Shown here one piece after another: positions 6,909-15,409 of a DNA stretch of 64,000 bases. The position numbers and the translations under genes are program-made. Each line of letters starts with the position of its first letter. Position 1 is the first letter of the stretch. The notes beneath the pieces are model-generated. The model was not told the origin of the DNA. It ran no database searches and worked only from the letters and a program-made list of their open reading frames with translations. This DNA is from Kocuria salsicia (lineage in GTDB: Bacteria; Actinomycetota; Actinomycetes; Actinomycetales; Micrococcaceae), in NCBI RefSeq assembly GCF_007681555.1, contig NZ_VELE01000010.1, forward strand, positions 1 to 64,000. Reading direction: 5' to 3'.

Positions 6909-8246
6909 ATGACCCACGAAGCCACAGCCCAACCCGCGCCCGCGGCGGGGAGTCCCGAGGCGCCGTCTGCCCCGGTCTCGGCCGCCACCCGACGCCGCGT
7001 GATCTCCGCGAGCTTCATCGGCAACTTCGTGGAGTGGTTCGACTACGCGATCTACGGCTACCTGGCCGCGACCATCGCCGTCGTGTTCTTCCCGGACTCC
7101 GATCCGCAGACGGCGCTTCTGGCCACGTTCGCGCTGTTCGCCATCTCATTCTTCGTGCGGCCCCTGGGTGGCTTCTTCTGGGGCCACCTGGGCGACAAGC
7201 TGGGCCGGCGCACCGCGCTCTCGCTGTCCATCCTGATCATGACGGGCGCCACGTTCTGCATGGCCCTGATCCCCGGCCATGCGAGCATCGGCATCTTCGC
7301 CCCGATCCTGCTGCTGATCGTGCGCATCGTCCAGGGCTTCTCCGCGGCGGGCGAGTACGCTGGCGCCTCCGCGTTCCTGGTCGAGTACGCCCCGTCCAAC
7401 CGGCGCGGAATCTACGCCGCCGTGGTTCCGGCCAGCACCGCAGCCGGTCTGCTGTTCGGCTCGCTGTTCGTGGCCGCACTGTCCGCGCTGCTCTCCGGGG
7501 ACCAGATGAACTCGTGGGGCTGGCGCATCCCGTTCCTGCTGGCCGCCCCCATGGGCCTGATCGGGCGCTACGTGCGCACCAAGCTCGAGGACACTCCGGT
7601 CTTCCAGGAGCTCGCCAAGGATGACGAGGTCATCCCGGCCCCGGTGAGGGACATGTTCCGCCACCACTGGGCCACCCTGCTGCGGGCGTGCGGCGCGGTG
7701 CTGCTCAACGCCGTCGGCTTCTACATGCTGCTCAGCTACATGCCCACGTACCTTTCCGAGGAGATCGGATTCGGCAAGACGGAATCCTTCCTGGCCACGT
7801 CCCTGGCACTGCTGTCCTACATCGGTTTCATCTTCCTCACGGGCCTGGCCTCGGACCGCTTCGGCCGCAAGAAGATGCTTCTGGCCGCAGGGATCTGTTT
7901 CATCCTCTTCACGGTGCCGCTGTTCATGCTCCTGGACCAGGGCACGTTCGCGGTGGTGCTGCTCGTGCAGGTGCTCCTCGGGGCCATGCTCACGCTCAAC
8001 GACGGCACTCTGCCCAGCTTCCTGGCCGAGCAGTTCCCCACCCGGATCCGCTACAGCGGCTTCGCGGTCAGCTTCAACCTGTCCAACGCGGTCTTCGGCG
8101 GCACCGCCCCCTTCATGGCCACGCTGCTGATCTCAGCCTTCGACTCGGATCTCGCGCCGGCCTGGTACCTCATGGTCGCCGCCGCAGTCTCGCTCGTCGC
8201 CGTCGCCTTCTCCCACGAGACGTGCGACAAGCCCCTGACCGACTGA
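6909..8246 (+). CDS. MHS-family MFS transporter, probably for creatine
   Basis: A 445-residue, 12-helix major facilitator of the metabolite:H+ symporter type. It has the family opening ISASFIGNFVEWFDYAIYGYLA, the loop 2-3 motif GDKLGRRTALSLSI, its partner SDRFGRKKML in the second half, and SAAGEYAGASAFLVEYAP in helix 5. MHS members import small charged metabolites such as betaine, proline or dicarboxylates. Lying upstream of creatinase with its own TTGACG promoter and operator, it is best read as the creatine (or sarcosine) importer; that substrate is inferred from context only. Confidence 0.87.
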   Translation: MTHEATAQPAPAAGSPEAPSAPVSAATRRRVISASFIGNFVEWFDYAIYGYLAATIAVVFFPDSDPQTALLATFALFAISFFVRPLGGFFWGHLGDKLGRRTALSLSILIMTGATFCMALIPGHASIGIFAPILLLIVRIVQGFSAAGEYAGASAFLVEYAPSNRRGIYAAVVPASTAAGLLFGSLFVAALSALLSGDQMNSWGWRIPFLLAAPMGLIGRYVRTKLEDTPVFQELAKDDEVIPAPVRDMFRHHWATLLRACGAVLLNAVGFYMLLSYMPTYLSEEIGFGKTESFLATSLALLSYIGFIFLTGLASDRFGRKKMLLAAGICFILFTVPLFMLLDQGTFAVVLLVQVLLGAMLTLNDGTLPSFLAEQFPTRIRYSGFAVSFNLSNAVFGGTAPFMATLLISAFDSDLAPAWYLMVAAAVSLVAVAFSHETCDKPLTD

Positions 8247-8255
8247 CCGCCATAC

Positions 8256-8288
8256 CGGGGGCGACGCCGCGCGGCGTCGTCGTCCCCC
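8256..8288 (+). other. Strong hairpin between transporter and creatinase
   Basis: The perfect palindrome GACGCCGC/GCGGCGTC at 8263-8278, flanked by G5 and C5 runs. There is no T-tract, so it may stabilise the mRNA or lower downstream expression rather than terminate. The rest of the 132-base gap is featureless except for AAGGAGG before the creatinase start. Confidence 0.5.
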
Positions 8289-8378
8289 GCCTCACCCGCC
8301 ACCCCGCCCGAGAAGTCCCCCGTCCAGACGAGAACGACCACCCCACCAGAACACGACAGCACACCACCAAGGAGGATC

Positions 8379-9653
8379 ATGAACACCTCACCCGCCACCG
8401 AAGCCACGCGCACGACGGAAGCCACCGACGTCTCCGAGCTGGCCCGCCTGAAGGTCATGCACAACGGCGAGAAGGAGCAGCTGACCTTCTCGGACGCCGA
8501 GTTCGAGCGCCGCCTGGCCGGACTGCGCGCGATCATGGCCGCCCGGCAGATCGACGCCGTGATCCTCACCAGCTACCACGGCATCAAGTACTATTCGGAC
8601 TTCCTGTTCACCACGTTCGGCCGCAGCTACGCGCTCGTGGTGACCGCACTGGACTCGGTCACGGTGACCGCGAACATCGACGCCGGCATGCCGTGGCGCA
8701 CCAGCTACGGCGAGAACGTGATCTACACGGACTGGCGCCGGGACAACTACTACTTCGCACTGCAGGAGGTGCTGCGCCAGCGCAACGTGACAGCGCGGCG
8801 GATCGGTGTGGAGGACGACGCCCTGCCCCTGCTCAACCGTCAACGCATCCAGGATGCGTTCCCGGACGCCGAGCTGGTGGACGTCTCCCTGGACGCCATG
8901 CGCCAGCGCATGATCAAGTCCGCGGAGGAGATCGCGGTCATCACCCACGGTGCGCGTATCGCGGACCTCGGCGGCGAGGCCATCCGGGAGGCTATCCGCG
9001 AGGGGGTGAGCGAGTACGAGGTGGCACTGGCCGGCACGGAGGCCATGGTGCACGAGATCGCGCGGACGTTCCCCCTGCGCGAGGTTCGGGACACCTGGGT
9101 GTGGTTCCAGTCCGGGCTCAACACGGACGGCGCCCACAACTGGGCCACCACCAGGAAGCTGCGGCGCGGGGACATCCTGTCCCTGAACTGCTTCCCCATG
9201 ACCTCCGGCTACTACACGGCCCTGGAGCGCACCCTGTTCCTGGGTGAGCCGGACGCCCGCTCGCGCGAGCTGTGGGAGATCAACGTGCAGGTGCACGAAC
9301 GGGGCCTGGAGCTCATCAAACCGGGTGCGGTGTGCAAGGACATCGCCGCGGAGCTCAACGAGATCTACATCTCCCACGGGCTGCTCGCCAACCGCACGTT
9401 CGGTTACGGGCACTCCTTCGGCGTGCTCTCCCACTACTACGGCCGCGAGGCGGGACTGGAGTTGCGCGAGGACATCGACACCGTCCTGGAACCGGGCATG
9501 GTGGTATCCATGGAGCCGATGATCACCATCCCGGAGGGCGAGCCCGGTGCCGGAGGCTACCGCGAGCACGACATCGTGGTGATCGGGGAGGACACCACGG
9601 AGGACATCACCAAGTTCCCCTACGGTCCTGAGCACAACATCATCCCGGCCTAG
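8379..9653 (+). CDS. Creatinase (creatine amidinohydrolase)
   Basis: A 424-residue cytoplasmic hydrolase, EC 3.5.3.3, converting creatine and water to sarcosine and urea. It belongs to the pita-bread (M24) fold but lacks the dinuclear metal site. It resembles Pseudomonas putida creatinase along its whole length: LTSYHGIKYYSDFLF, NVIYTDWRRDNYYFAL, NTDGAHNWATTRK with the catalytic His at about residue 253, GYYTALERTLFLG with the Glu contacting substrate, and GMVVSMEPMI. The N-terminus is about 20 residues longer. The sarcosine-consuming enzymes and urease are not in this window. It sits between a transporter and an IclR regulator. Confidence 0.93.
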   Translation: MNTSPATEATRTTEATDVSELARLKVMHNGEKEQLTFSDAEFERRLAGLRAIMAARQIDAVILTSYHGIKYYSDFLFTTFGRSYALVVTALDSVTVTANIDAGMPWRTSYGENVIYTDWRRDNYYFALQEVLRQRNVTARRIGVEDDALPLLNRQRIQDAFPDAELVDVSLDAMRQRMIKSAEEIAVITHGARIADLGGEAIREAIREGVSEYEVALAGTEAMVHEIARTFPLREVRDTWVWFQSGLNTDGAHNWATTRKLRRGDILSLNCFPMTSGYYTALERTLFLGEPDARSRELWEINVQVHERGLELIKPGAVCKDIAAELNEIYISHGLLANRTFGYGHSFGVLSHYYGREAGLELREDIDTVLEPGMVVSMEPMITIPEGEPGAGGYREHDIVVIGEDTTEDITKFPYGPEHNIIPA

Positions 9654-9751
9654 TCAGTCGCAGCACCGCGGGGGTGGCACCGTGTCCGCACGGCGCCACC
9701 CCCGAGGCCTGCCGTGGCTCCGGCCCCATCTGCGCAAGAATGTAAAGTCCT

Positions 9752-10549
9752 ATGGCACCCCCGAGATCCGAGTCCGCAGCCGACTCCCGCACCACCCCCG
9801 TCATCGCCAACGCAGTCAGCGTGCTGCGCTGCTTCTCCCACGACGATCCCCTGTTGGGTGTCACCGACATCGCCGGGCGGGTGGGGCTGCACAAGTCCAC
9901 CGTTTCCCGCATCCTGGCGACCCTCGAGCAGGAGCACCTGGTGGAGCGTGACCCCCAGAGCCGCCGCTACCGTCTGGGGCTCGGGCTGATCACCCTGGCC
10001 GGGCCGCTGCTGGCCGATCTGGACGAGCGCCGCGTGGCCTACCCAGTGCTGCAGGAGCTGACCGAGCAGACCGGCGAGACCAGTGCCCTGGTGGTCTGGA
10101 ACGGCTCCGAGACCGTGTGCGTGGAGCAGATCCCCAGTCCGCAGGAGATCCGGCACACGATTCCACTCGGCACCCGGTACGACACCGCCCTGAGCTCGTC
10201 CGTGCAGATCTTCCTGGCCCACCAGCCCGCGGAGCGGGTCCGCGCCCTGCTGCTCGCGGGGACCGTGACCCACCACTCCGCGGCCGACGACGCCGTCGCC
10301 CGCTACCTGGAGGCCCTCACCGAGGTGCGCGCCGCCGGGGTGGCCGTGAACTACGGCAAGACCCGCGTGGACGAGGTGGGCGTGGCCGCGCCCGTCTTCG
10401 ACCACCGGGACGAGCTCGTGGCCGCCGTGATCATCGCGGCGCCGCGCTACCGCGTCACGGAGGACCAGGTGGAGCAGATCGCGGCAACGTGCACCGCCGC
10501 GGCGGACGAGGTGTCCCAGCGGCTGGGACACGCATCGCACGGCGGCTGA
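9752..10549 (+). CDS. IclR-family transcriptional regulator
   Basis: 265 residues. An N-terminal winged helix (about 18-80: VIANAVSVLRCFSHDDPLLGVTDIAGRVGLHKSTVSRILATLEQEHLVERD) is followed by an IclR effector-binding domain (about 95-260, with the typical GVAVNYGKTRVDEVGVAAPVFDHRDELVAAV). These proteins bind small acids and usually regulate an adjacent catabolic operon; here creatine uptake and breakdown are the natural targets. ATG 9752 has no clear ribosome-binding site, and TAAAGT at 9743-9748 could be part of a promoter for a very short leader. Confidence 0.9.
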   Translation: MAPPRSESAADSRTTPVIANAVSVLRCFSHDDPLLGVTDIAGRVGLHKSTVSRILATLEQEHLVERDPQSRRYRLGLGLITLAGPLLADLDERRVAYPVLQELTEQTGETSALVVWNGSETVCVEQIPSPQEIRHTIPLGTRYDTALSSSVQIFLAHQPAERVRALLLAGTVTHHSAADDAVARYLEALTEVRAAGVAVNYGKTRVDEVGVAAPVFDHRDELVAAVIIAAPRYRVTEDQVEQIAATCTAAADEVSQRLGHASHGG

Positions 10550-10605
10550 CACCCTTGCCCGGCTGGCCACGATCCGGTGCCCCGCACAGACCGGGTGGCC
10601 CGCAG

Positions 10606-10863
10606 TCAGTCCAGACGGGGGACGTGCTCCGGATGACTCGCGCCCAGCGCCCGGTCAAAGGTTGCGAGCTCCACCCCGGCAAGTGCGGCCAGTGTGACGA
10701 GGTATTCGTCCGTGACCTGACGACGGCCCCTGAGAGTTTCAAGGCCGACCTGCGTGTAGGGCGGCGAATCCGTCAGGAAATCGACTCGGGGGTGTTCGTG
10801 GAGTGCCCTCAGCGGCCGTGCGAGGGACAGCGATGGGAGGCCGGTGACGGGACGCACCGGCAA
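10606..10863 (-). pseudogene. VapC-like PIN-domain toxin remnant
   Basis: About 85 codons whose C-terminal half (GRRQVTDEYLVTLAALAGVELATFDRALGASHPE) is the conserved end of a VapC PIN-domain ribonuclease: T-D-x-Y-L-x-x-L-A then E-L-A-T-F-D-R, carrying the last two acidic metal ligands. The N-terminal half with the first catalytic Asp is missing, and an in-frame stop lies just upstream (about 10888). No VapB antitoxin is seen. The 10550-10947 stretch otherwise holds nothing I can support. Confidence 0.65.
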
Positions 10864-10947
10864 TGCACCAGGGATTGTTCTGCGGGATCAGCGTCGTCAC
10901 GCCGGAAGCGGCACCATGGGGATTCCGCGGTCCGGCACAATGGTGAG

Positions 10948-12234
10948 GTGCCTTCCCCAGACTCCGTTCCCGCGTTCAGCTTCCAGTTCCACACCCGTCT
11001 GCGTGACGGCAAGGGTGTGCCGGAGGCGCGGATCCGCGAGAACGGCGGGCAGTTCCAGGCGCGCACCGGAACCATCATCACGCCGCACGGTCAGATCCAG
11101 ACGCCCGCGTTCATCCCCGTGGCCACCCAGGCCGCGATGAAGGCCGTGCTGCCCGAGTCCATGGCGGCGGAGGGCGCGCAGGCGATGCTCGCGAACGCCT
11201 ACCACCTGTTCCTCGAACCCGGGGACGACGTCCTGGACGAGGCCGGCGGGCTCAGCACCTTCATGAACTGGCCGGGCCCCACCTTCACGGACTCCGGCGG
11301 GTTCCAGGTGATGTCCCTGGGCTCGGGTCTGGGCAAGGTCATCGACATGTCCACCGTGGCCAACCCCCTGGGGGACTCCCAGATGGCGCCCGGCCAGAAG
11401 CGCATGGCGCGCGTGGACGACGACGGCGTGTGGTTCCGCTCCTACCTCAACGGTGACCTGCACCGGTTCACCCCCGAGGTCTCCATGCGGGTGCAGCACA
11501 ACATCGGCGCGGACATCATGTTCGCCTTCGACGAGCTCACCACCCTCCACAACTCCCGCGAGTACCAGGAGGTCGCCCTGGAGCGCACCCGGACGTGGGC
11601 GCTGCGCTGCGTCTCCGAGCACCACCGGCTCACGGAGGAGCGCACCCACAAGCCCTACCAGGCGCTGTTCGGCGTGGTCCAGGGCGCGCAGTACGAGGAC
11701 CTGCGCCGCCGGGCCTGCCGGGACCTGTCCGGGATGGGTTTCGACGGCTTCGGCATCGGCGGCGCACTGGAGAAGTCGCAACTGGGCACGATCGTGCGCT
11801 GGTGCACCGAGGAGCTGCCGGAGAACACCCCCAAGCACCTGCTGGGCATCTCCGAGCCGGACGACATCTTCACCGCGATCGACAACGGCGTGGACACCTT
11901 CGACTGCGTCTCCCCCACCCGCGTGGCCCGCTCCTCGGCCGTCTACTCGCCCACGGGCCGGGTCAACCTCACGAACATCCGCTTCAAGCGGGACTTCACC
12001 CCCATCTCGGACACGTGCCCCTGCTACACGTGCACGCACTACACGCGTGCCTACCTGCGGCACCTGTTCAAGTCCAAGGAGCGCAACGCCGCCACCCTGG
12101 CGTCCATCCACAACGAGCGCTTCGTCCTGGACCTCGTGGCCGGGGCCCGCGCGGCCATCGACGACGGCACCTACTTCGAGTACCGGGACGAGTTTCTGGG
12201 CAGCTACTACGGCACGACCCAGCCGAACATCTGA
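10948..12234 (+). CDS. tgt: tRNA-guanine transglycosylase
   Basis: A 428-residue enzyme that swaps guanine-34 in GUN-anticodon tRNAs for a queuine-type base. It shows TFTDSGGFQ with Asp115 (proton acceptor), DTFDCVSPTRVARS with the nucleophile Asp319, and zinc ligands Cys357, Cys359, Cys362 and His388. An insertion of about 30 residues after MSLGSG is present, as I recall for other actinobacterial Tgt proteins. GTG 10948 is chosen because it sits right before the conserved start; the longer frame runs back through the IclR gene in another frame. With the queuosine-precursor transporter at 16.3-17.0 kb and no precursor-synthesis genes in view, salvage of a precursor base is likely. Confidence 0.94.
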   Translation: MPSPDSVPAFSFQFHTRLRDGKGVPEARIRENGGQFQARTGTIITPHGQIQTPAFIPVATQAAMKAVLPESMAAEGAQAMLANAYHLFLEPGDDVLDEAGGLSTFMNWPGPTFTDSGGFQVMSLGSGLGKVIDMSTVANPLGDSQMAPGQKRMARVDDDGVWFRSYLNGDLHRFTPEVSMRVQHNIGADIMFAFDELTTLHNSREYQEVALERTRTWALRCVSEHHRLTEERTHKPYQALFGVVQGAQYEDLRRRACRDLSGMGFDGFGIGGALEKSQLGTIVRWCTEELPENTPKHLLGISEPDDIFTAIDNGVDTFDCVSPTRVARSSAVYSPTGRVNLTNIRFKRDFTPISDTCPCYTCTHYTRAYLRHLFKSKERNAATLASIHNERFVLDLVAGARAAIDDGTYFEYRDEFLGSYYGTTQPNI

Positions 12235-12396
12235 GGACGACGACGCCGCGGGGCCCACCCCCGCACGTCGCACGCGACGTCCCCATGACCACGGCGGATA
12301 TCATCCGAACTCATGATCGGTCTGGTCCTGATCGCCGCGCGGGCTCTCCACATCACGACACGTTGTGCGCAATTACCCGTGCTCGGCTCCTCTGTG

Positions 12397-12426
12397 TTGC
12401 TCCTCACAAACGGCGGCCTGTATAAA
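12397..12426 (+). promoter_or_regulatory. Promoter for the ATP-grasp operon
   Basis: -35 TTGCTC (12397-12402) and -10 TATAAA (12421-12426), spacer 18, about 34 bases before the chosen GTG. A ribosome-binding GAGGAG follows at 12445-12450. Confidence 0.6.
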
Positions 12427-12459
12427 CGGAACTCACACCGATGCAGAGGAGTGGTCATC

Positions 12460-14214
12460 GTGACCGACACCGCAGGTCGTTCGGAAACTCAGGGGACTTC
12501 AGGACGGGGTGCGTCGGAGGAGGAGCTGCTGCGCGCGCAGGTCTCGCAGACCATGGCCGCCACGCCCGCCGTCGACGACGCCGCGGGGCCAGACCTCGCC
12601 ACTCCCCCCGTCGAATCACTGCCGGAGGACGTGCCTGCCGAGCCGGAGACCGGCCGCCCGGGCTCCGTGGACGACTCGCCGGAGACCTCCGCGGGAGGCT
12701 ACGGGGTGGCGGCGGACGCCAAGTACGTGCCGTTCGACGTCGTCGGCCCCACCCGCCGGGTGCTGCGCAACATGTCCGAGGTGCGCCACTTCTTCCGCGT
12801 CAACGACGTCCCAGTGTTCTTCGTGGGCGCCACGCCGTTCAACCTGCTGGGCCTGGACCGCTGGGTCCGCAACCTGTCCTACGTCTCGTACTACGACGGC
12901 TGGGACGGAGCCCACCCGCGCATCTTCACGCCCAAGGACAAGCCGGCCCGCGAGTTCGAGTCTGGCGAGGACATCAACAACTGGCTGCTGCGCCACCACG
13001 AGGTGCGCGCGCACATCGAGTCCCGCACGCCGCACGGCAACCGGCCCAAGATCGCCCTGGTCTTCTTCAATGAGGAGACGGAGGAGATCTGCGAGGAGCT
13101 CGGCTACGACCTGATCCTGCCCAAGGCGGAGCTGCGCGAGATGCTCGACTCGAAACTCGTGACCACGCGCCTCGGCAACGAGGTGGGCGTGCCGTCCGTG
13201 CCGAACGTCCTCACCACCGTGGACTCATGGGACGACCTGCGCGAGCAGTCCGAGGACTACGGGCTGGGCACGGACCTGGTGGTGCAGACCGCCTACGGGG
13301 ACTCCGGCAAGACCACGTTCTTCATCGCCTCGGAGGAGGACTGGGAGAAGCACTCGGGTGAGATCGTGGGCCACGAGGTCAAGGTCATGAAGCGCATCAA
13401 CAACGTGCCCGTGGCGGTGGAGGCGGTGCAGACGAGCGCCGGCACCATCGTGGGCCCGTTCATGACCGAGCTCACAGGCTATGCGGAACTCACCCCTTAC
13501 CGCGGCGGCTGGTGCGGCAACGAGACCTTCCCAGATGTCCTGGACGACGAGACTCGGGCCGTGGCCGCAGGCATGGTGCGCCGGCTGGGCGACCGCCTGG
13601 GCCAGGAGGGTTACAAGGGCTTCTTCGAGGTGGACGTGCTTGTGGACACGGACACCAAGGACGTCTACCTGGGCGAGCTGAACCCGCGCATCTCCGGCGC
13701 CACGGCCATCACGCAGGTCACGGCAGGCGCATACGCGGACATCCCACTGTTCCTGTTCCACCTGCTGCAGTACATGGACGTCGAGGTGCAGCTGGACGTG
13801 GACGAGATCAACGAGCGCTGGGCCGAGCTCGCGGCCGTGGACGTGTGGAGCCAGGCAGTGGTCAAGGAGACCGGTCCCGGGGTGGCCCGGATCGACAAGG
13901 CGCCCCGCACCGGCCAGTACTTCGTGAACGCGGACGGCGAACTGGTCTTCCGCCGCGCGGCACTAGACTGGCACCAGCTCCAGAACTCGTCGGAAGTCTT
14001 TTTCATGCGGATCTACGGTCCCGGCGAGTTCCGCTGGAAGGGCGCAGACCTCGGCATCATCGTCTCGGTGGGACGGCTGCAGCGCGCCGCACGGGACGGG
14101 CTCGGCCTGAGCATCAGGGCCAAGCACCTGATCGAGTCCTTCCGGAACATGTACGCCGTGACTCCCCTGGTTCGCCCGGCAGGGGCCAGGGGATCCGCAG
14201 GTTTGAAGGCCTGA
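12460..14214 (+). CDS. ATP-grasp ligase (biotin-carboxylase-like) of unknown substrate
   Basis: 584 residues. After about 80 disordered acidic residues comes a conserved N-terminal domain (VGPTRRVLRNMSEVRHFFRVNDVPVFFVG), then an ATP-grasp fold: the glycine loop YGDSGKTTFF from about residue 279, and the magnesium-binding E-L-N-P-R-I-S-G motif (Glu406, Asn408) following FFEVDVLVD. These enzymes activate a carboxylate as acyl phosphate and join it to an amine or similar nucleophile. There is no biotinyl or carboxyltransferase partner here. GTG 12460 is chosen for the GAGGAG 9 bases upstream. It is 1 base from the NylB-like hydrolase, so the two are co-translated. The product is unknown. Confidence 0.85.
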   Translation: MTDTAGRSETQGTSGRGASEEELLRAQVSQTMAATPAVDDAAGPDLATPPVESLPEDVPAEPETGRPGSVDDSPETSAGGYGVAADAKYVPFDVVGPTRRVLRNMSEVRHFFRVNDVPVFFVGATPFNLLGLDRWVRNLSYVSYYDGWDGAHPRIFTPKDKPAREFESGEDINNWLLRHHEVRAHIESRTPHGNRPKIALVFFNEETEEICEELGYDLILPKAELREMLDSKLVTTRLGNEVGVPSVPNVLTTVDSWDDLREQSEDYGLGTDLVVQTAYGDSGKTTFFIASEEDWEKHSGEIVGHEVKVMKRINNVPVAVEAVQTSAGTIVGPFMTELTGYAELTPYRGGWCGNETFPDVLDDETRAVAAGMVRRLGDRLGQEGYKGFFEVDVLVDTDTKDVYLGELNPRISGATAITQVTAGAYADIPLFLFHLLQYMDVEVQLDVDEINERWAELAAVDVWSQAVVKETGPGVARIDKAPRTGQYFVNADGELVFRRAALDWHQLQNSSEVFFMRIYGPGEFRWKGADLGIIVSVGRLQRAARDGLGLSIRAKHLIESFRNMYAVTPLVRPAGARGSAGLKA

Positions 14215-14215
14215 C

Positions 14216-15409
14216 TTGCTGAGCGAAACCAGTAGCTCTCCTGGCGCGGGGGTCACTCTCAACAACTGGCAGACGCCCGAGCAGCTCGCGTGGTCTTTCC
14301 AGCACATCGCGGACATCCTGCCCACCGCCGTGATCTCCCGCGCCGCGGCACCCACCGCCCCGTTCGAGAGCGCACCCGCCCCCGTGGATGAGCTGCCCCT
14401 CGTCACAGTGGATGGCCGGTTCCTGACGGTGCGGGAGGTCATGGACTGGACGTACACGGACGGCTGGCTCGTGGAGCACGACGGCCGCCTGCTCGCGGAG
14501 CACTACCCGAGCGGCATGGCCCCGGGCACCCGTCATCTGCTGATGTCCGTGAGCAAGTCCCTGGTCAGCCTGGTGTCCGGCTCCCTGTGGGGCGCGGGCC
14601 TGCTGCACCCGGACGCGCCCGTGACCGCGTACGTGCCGCAGCTCGCGTACTCCGGCTACGCCGGCGCCACCGTGCGCCAGCTGCTGGACATGCGCACCGG
14701 CGTGCGGTTCTCCGAGGAGTACACGGATCCGGACGCCGAGGTGCGCCAGCTCGAGGAAGCCATCGGCTGGAAGGCGTGGACCCACCCGGGCCCGCGCAGC
14801 ATGTACGAGTTCCTCCTGGGTCTGCAGAAGGTCCGGGAGCACGGCGGGCTGTTCGAGTACCGCTCGGCGGAGACCGACGTGCTCGGATGGATCTGCGAGG
14901 CCGCCGGCGGCGCGCGCATGCCTCAGCTGATGTCCCGTCTGCTGTGGAGCCGCATCGGCGCGGAGGAGGACGCCAACATCGGCGTGGACTCCACCGGCAC
15001 AGGCATGTTCGACGGCGGCATCTCTGCCTCCCTGCGGGACATGGCCCGTGTGGGCCGCGTGGTGCTGGGCGACGGCGTGTCCATGACGGGCGCGCGGGTC
15101 ACCCCGGCCGAGTGGATCCACGACACGCTCACCGGTGCACCGGACTCCCGGCAGGTCTTCGCAGACTCCCCCACGGACACCCGGATGCCCGGCGGCATGT
15201 ACCGCAACCAGTTCTGGATTCCCCGTGAGGGCTCGGACGTGGTGCTCGCCCTGGGCATCCACGGCCAGATGATCTACGTGAACCGCCCGGCCCGCGTGGT
15301 CGCCGTGAAGCTCTCCAGCTGGCCGGTTCCGCAGGACGCGTGGATGCTGCTGAGCACCATCACGGCCTTCGACACGATCGCGGCGGCGGTGCAGGAAGGC
15401 CGCCTGTGA
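14216..15409 (+). CDS. NylB-like serine hydrolase (class C beta-lactamase fold)
   Basis: 397 residues, resembling over its full length NylB, the 6-aminohexanoate-dimer hydrolase of nylon-oligomer degraders. The catalytic S-V-S-K is at 111-114, Y-R-S at 215-217, and Y169 falls next to the position of NylB Tyr170; HLLMSVSKSL, TDVLGWI, GIHGQ and VKLSSWP are shared. The family cleaves short amide or ester bonds (amidase, esterase, D-peptidase-like); the natural substrate is generally unknown. There is no signal peptide, so it is cytoplasmic. It starts at TTG 14216, one base after the ligase stop, and overlaps the next gene by GTGA. Confidence 0.88.
   Translation: MLSETSSSPGAGVTLNNWQTPEQLAWSFQHIADILPTAVISRAAAPTAPFESAPAPVDELPLVTVDGRFLTVREVMDWTYTDGWLVEHDGRLLAEHYPSGMAPGTRHLLMSVSKSLVSLVSGSLWGAGLLHPDAPVTAYVPQLAYSGYAGATVRQLLDMRTGVRFSEEYTDPDAEVRQLEEAIGWKAWTHPGPRSMYEFLLGLQKVREHGGLFEYRSAETDVLGWICEAAGGARMPQLMSRLLWSRIGAEEDANIGVDSTGTGMFDGGISASLRDMARVGRVVLGDGVSMTGARVTPAEWIHDTLTGAPDSRQVFADSPTDTRMPGGMYRNQFWIPREGSDVVLALGIHGQMIYVNRPARVVAVKLSSWPVPQDAWMLLSTITAFDTIAAAVQEGRL

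Noticed and set aside
10117-10947. N-terminal extension of Tgt
   Set aside because: It overlaps the IclR gene and VapC remnant in another frame; Tgt homology starts after 10948.
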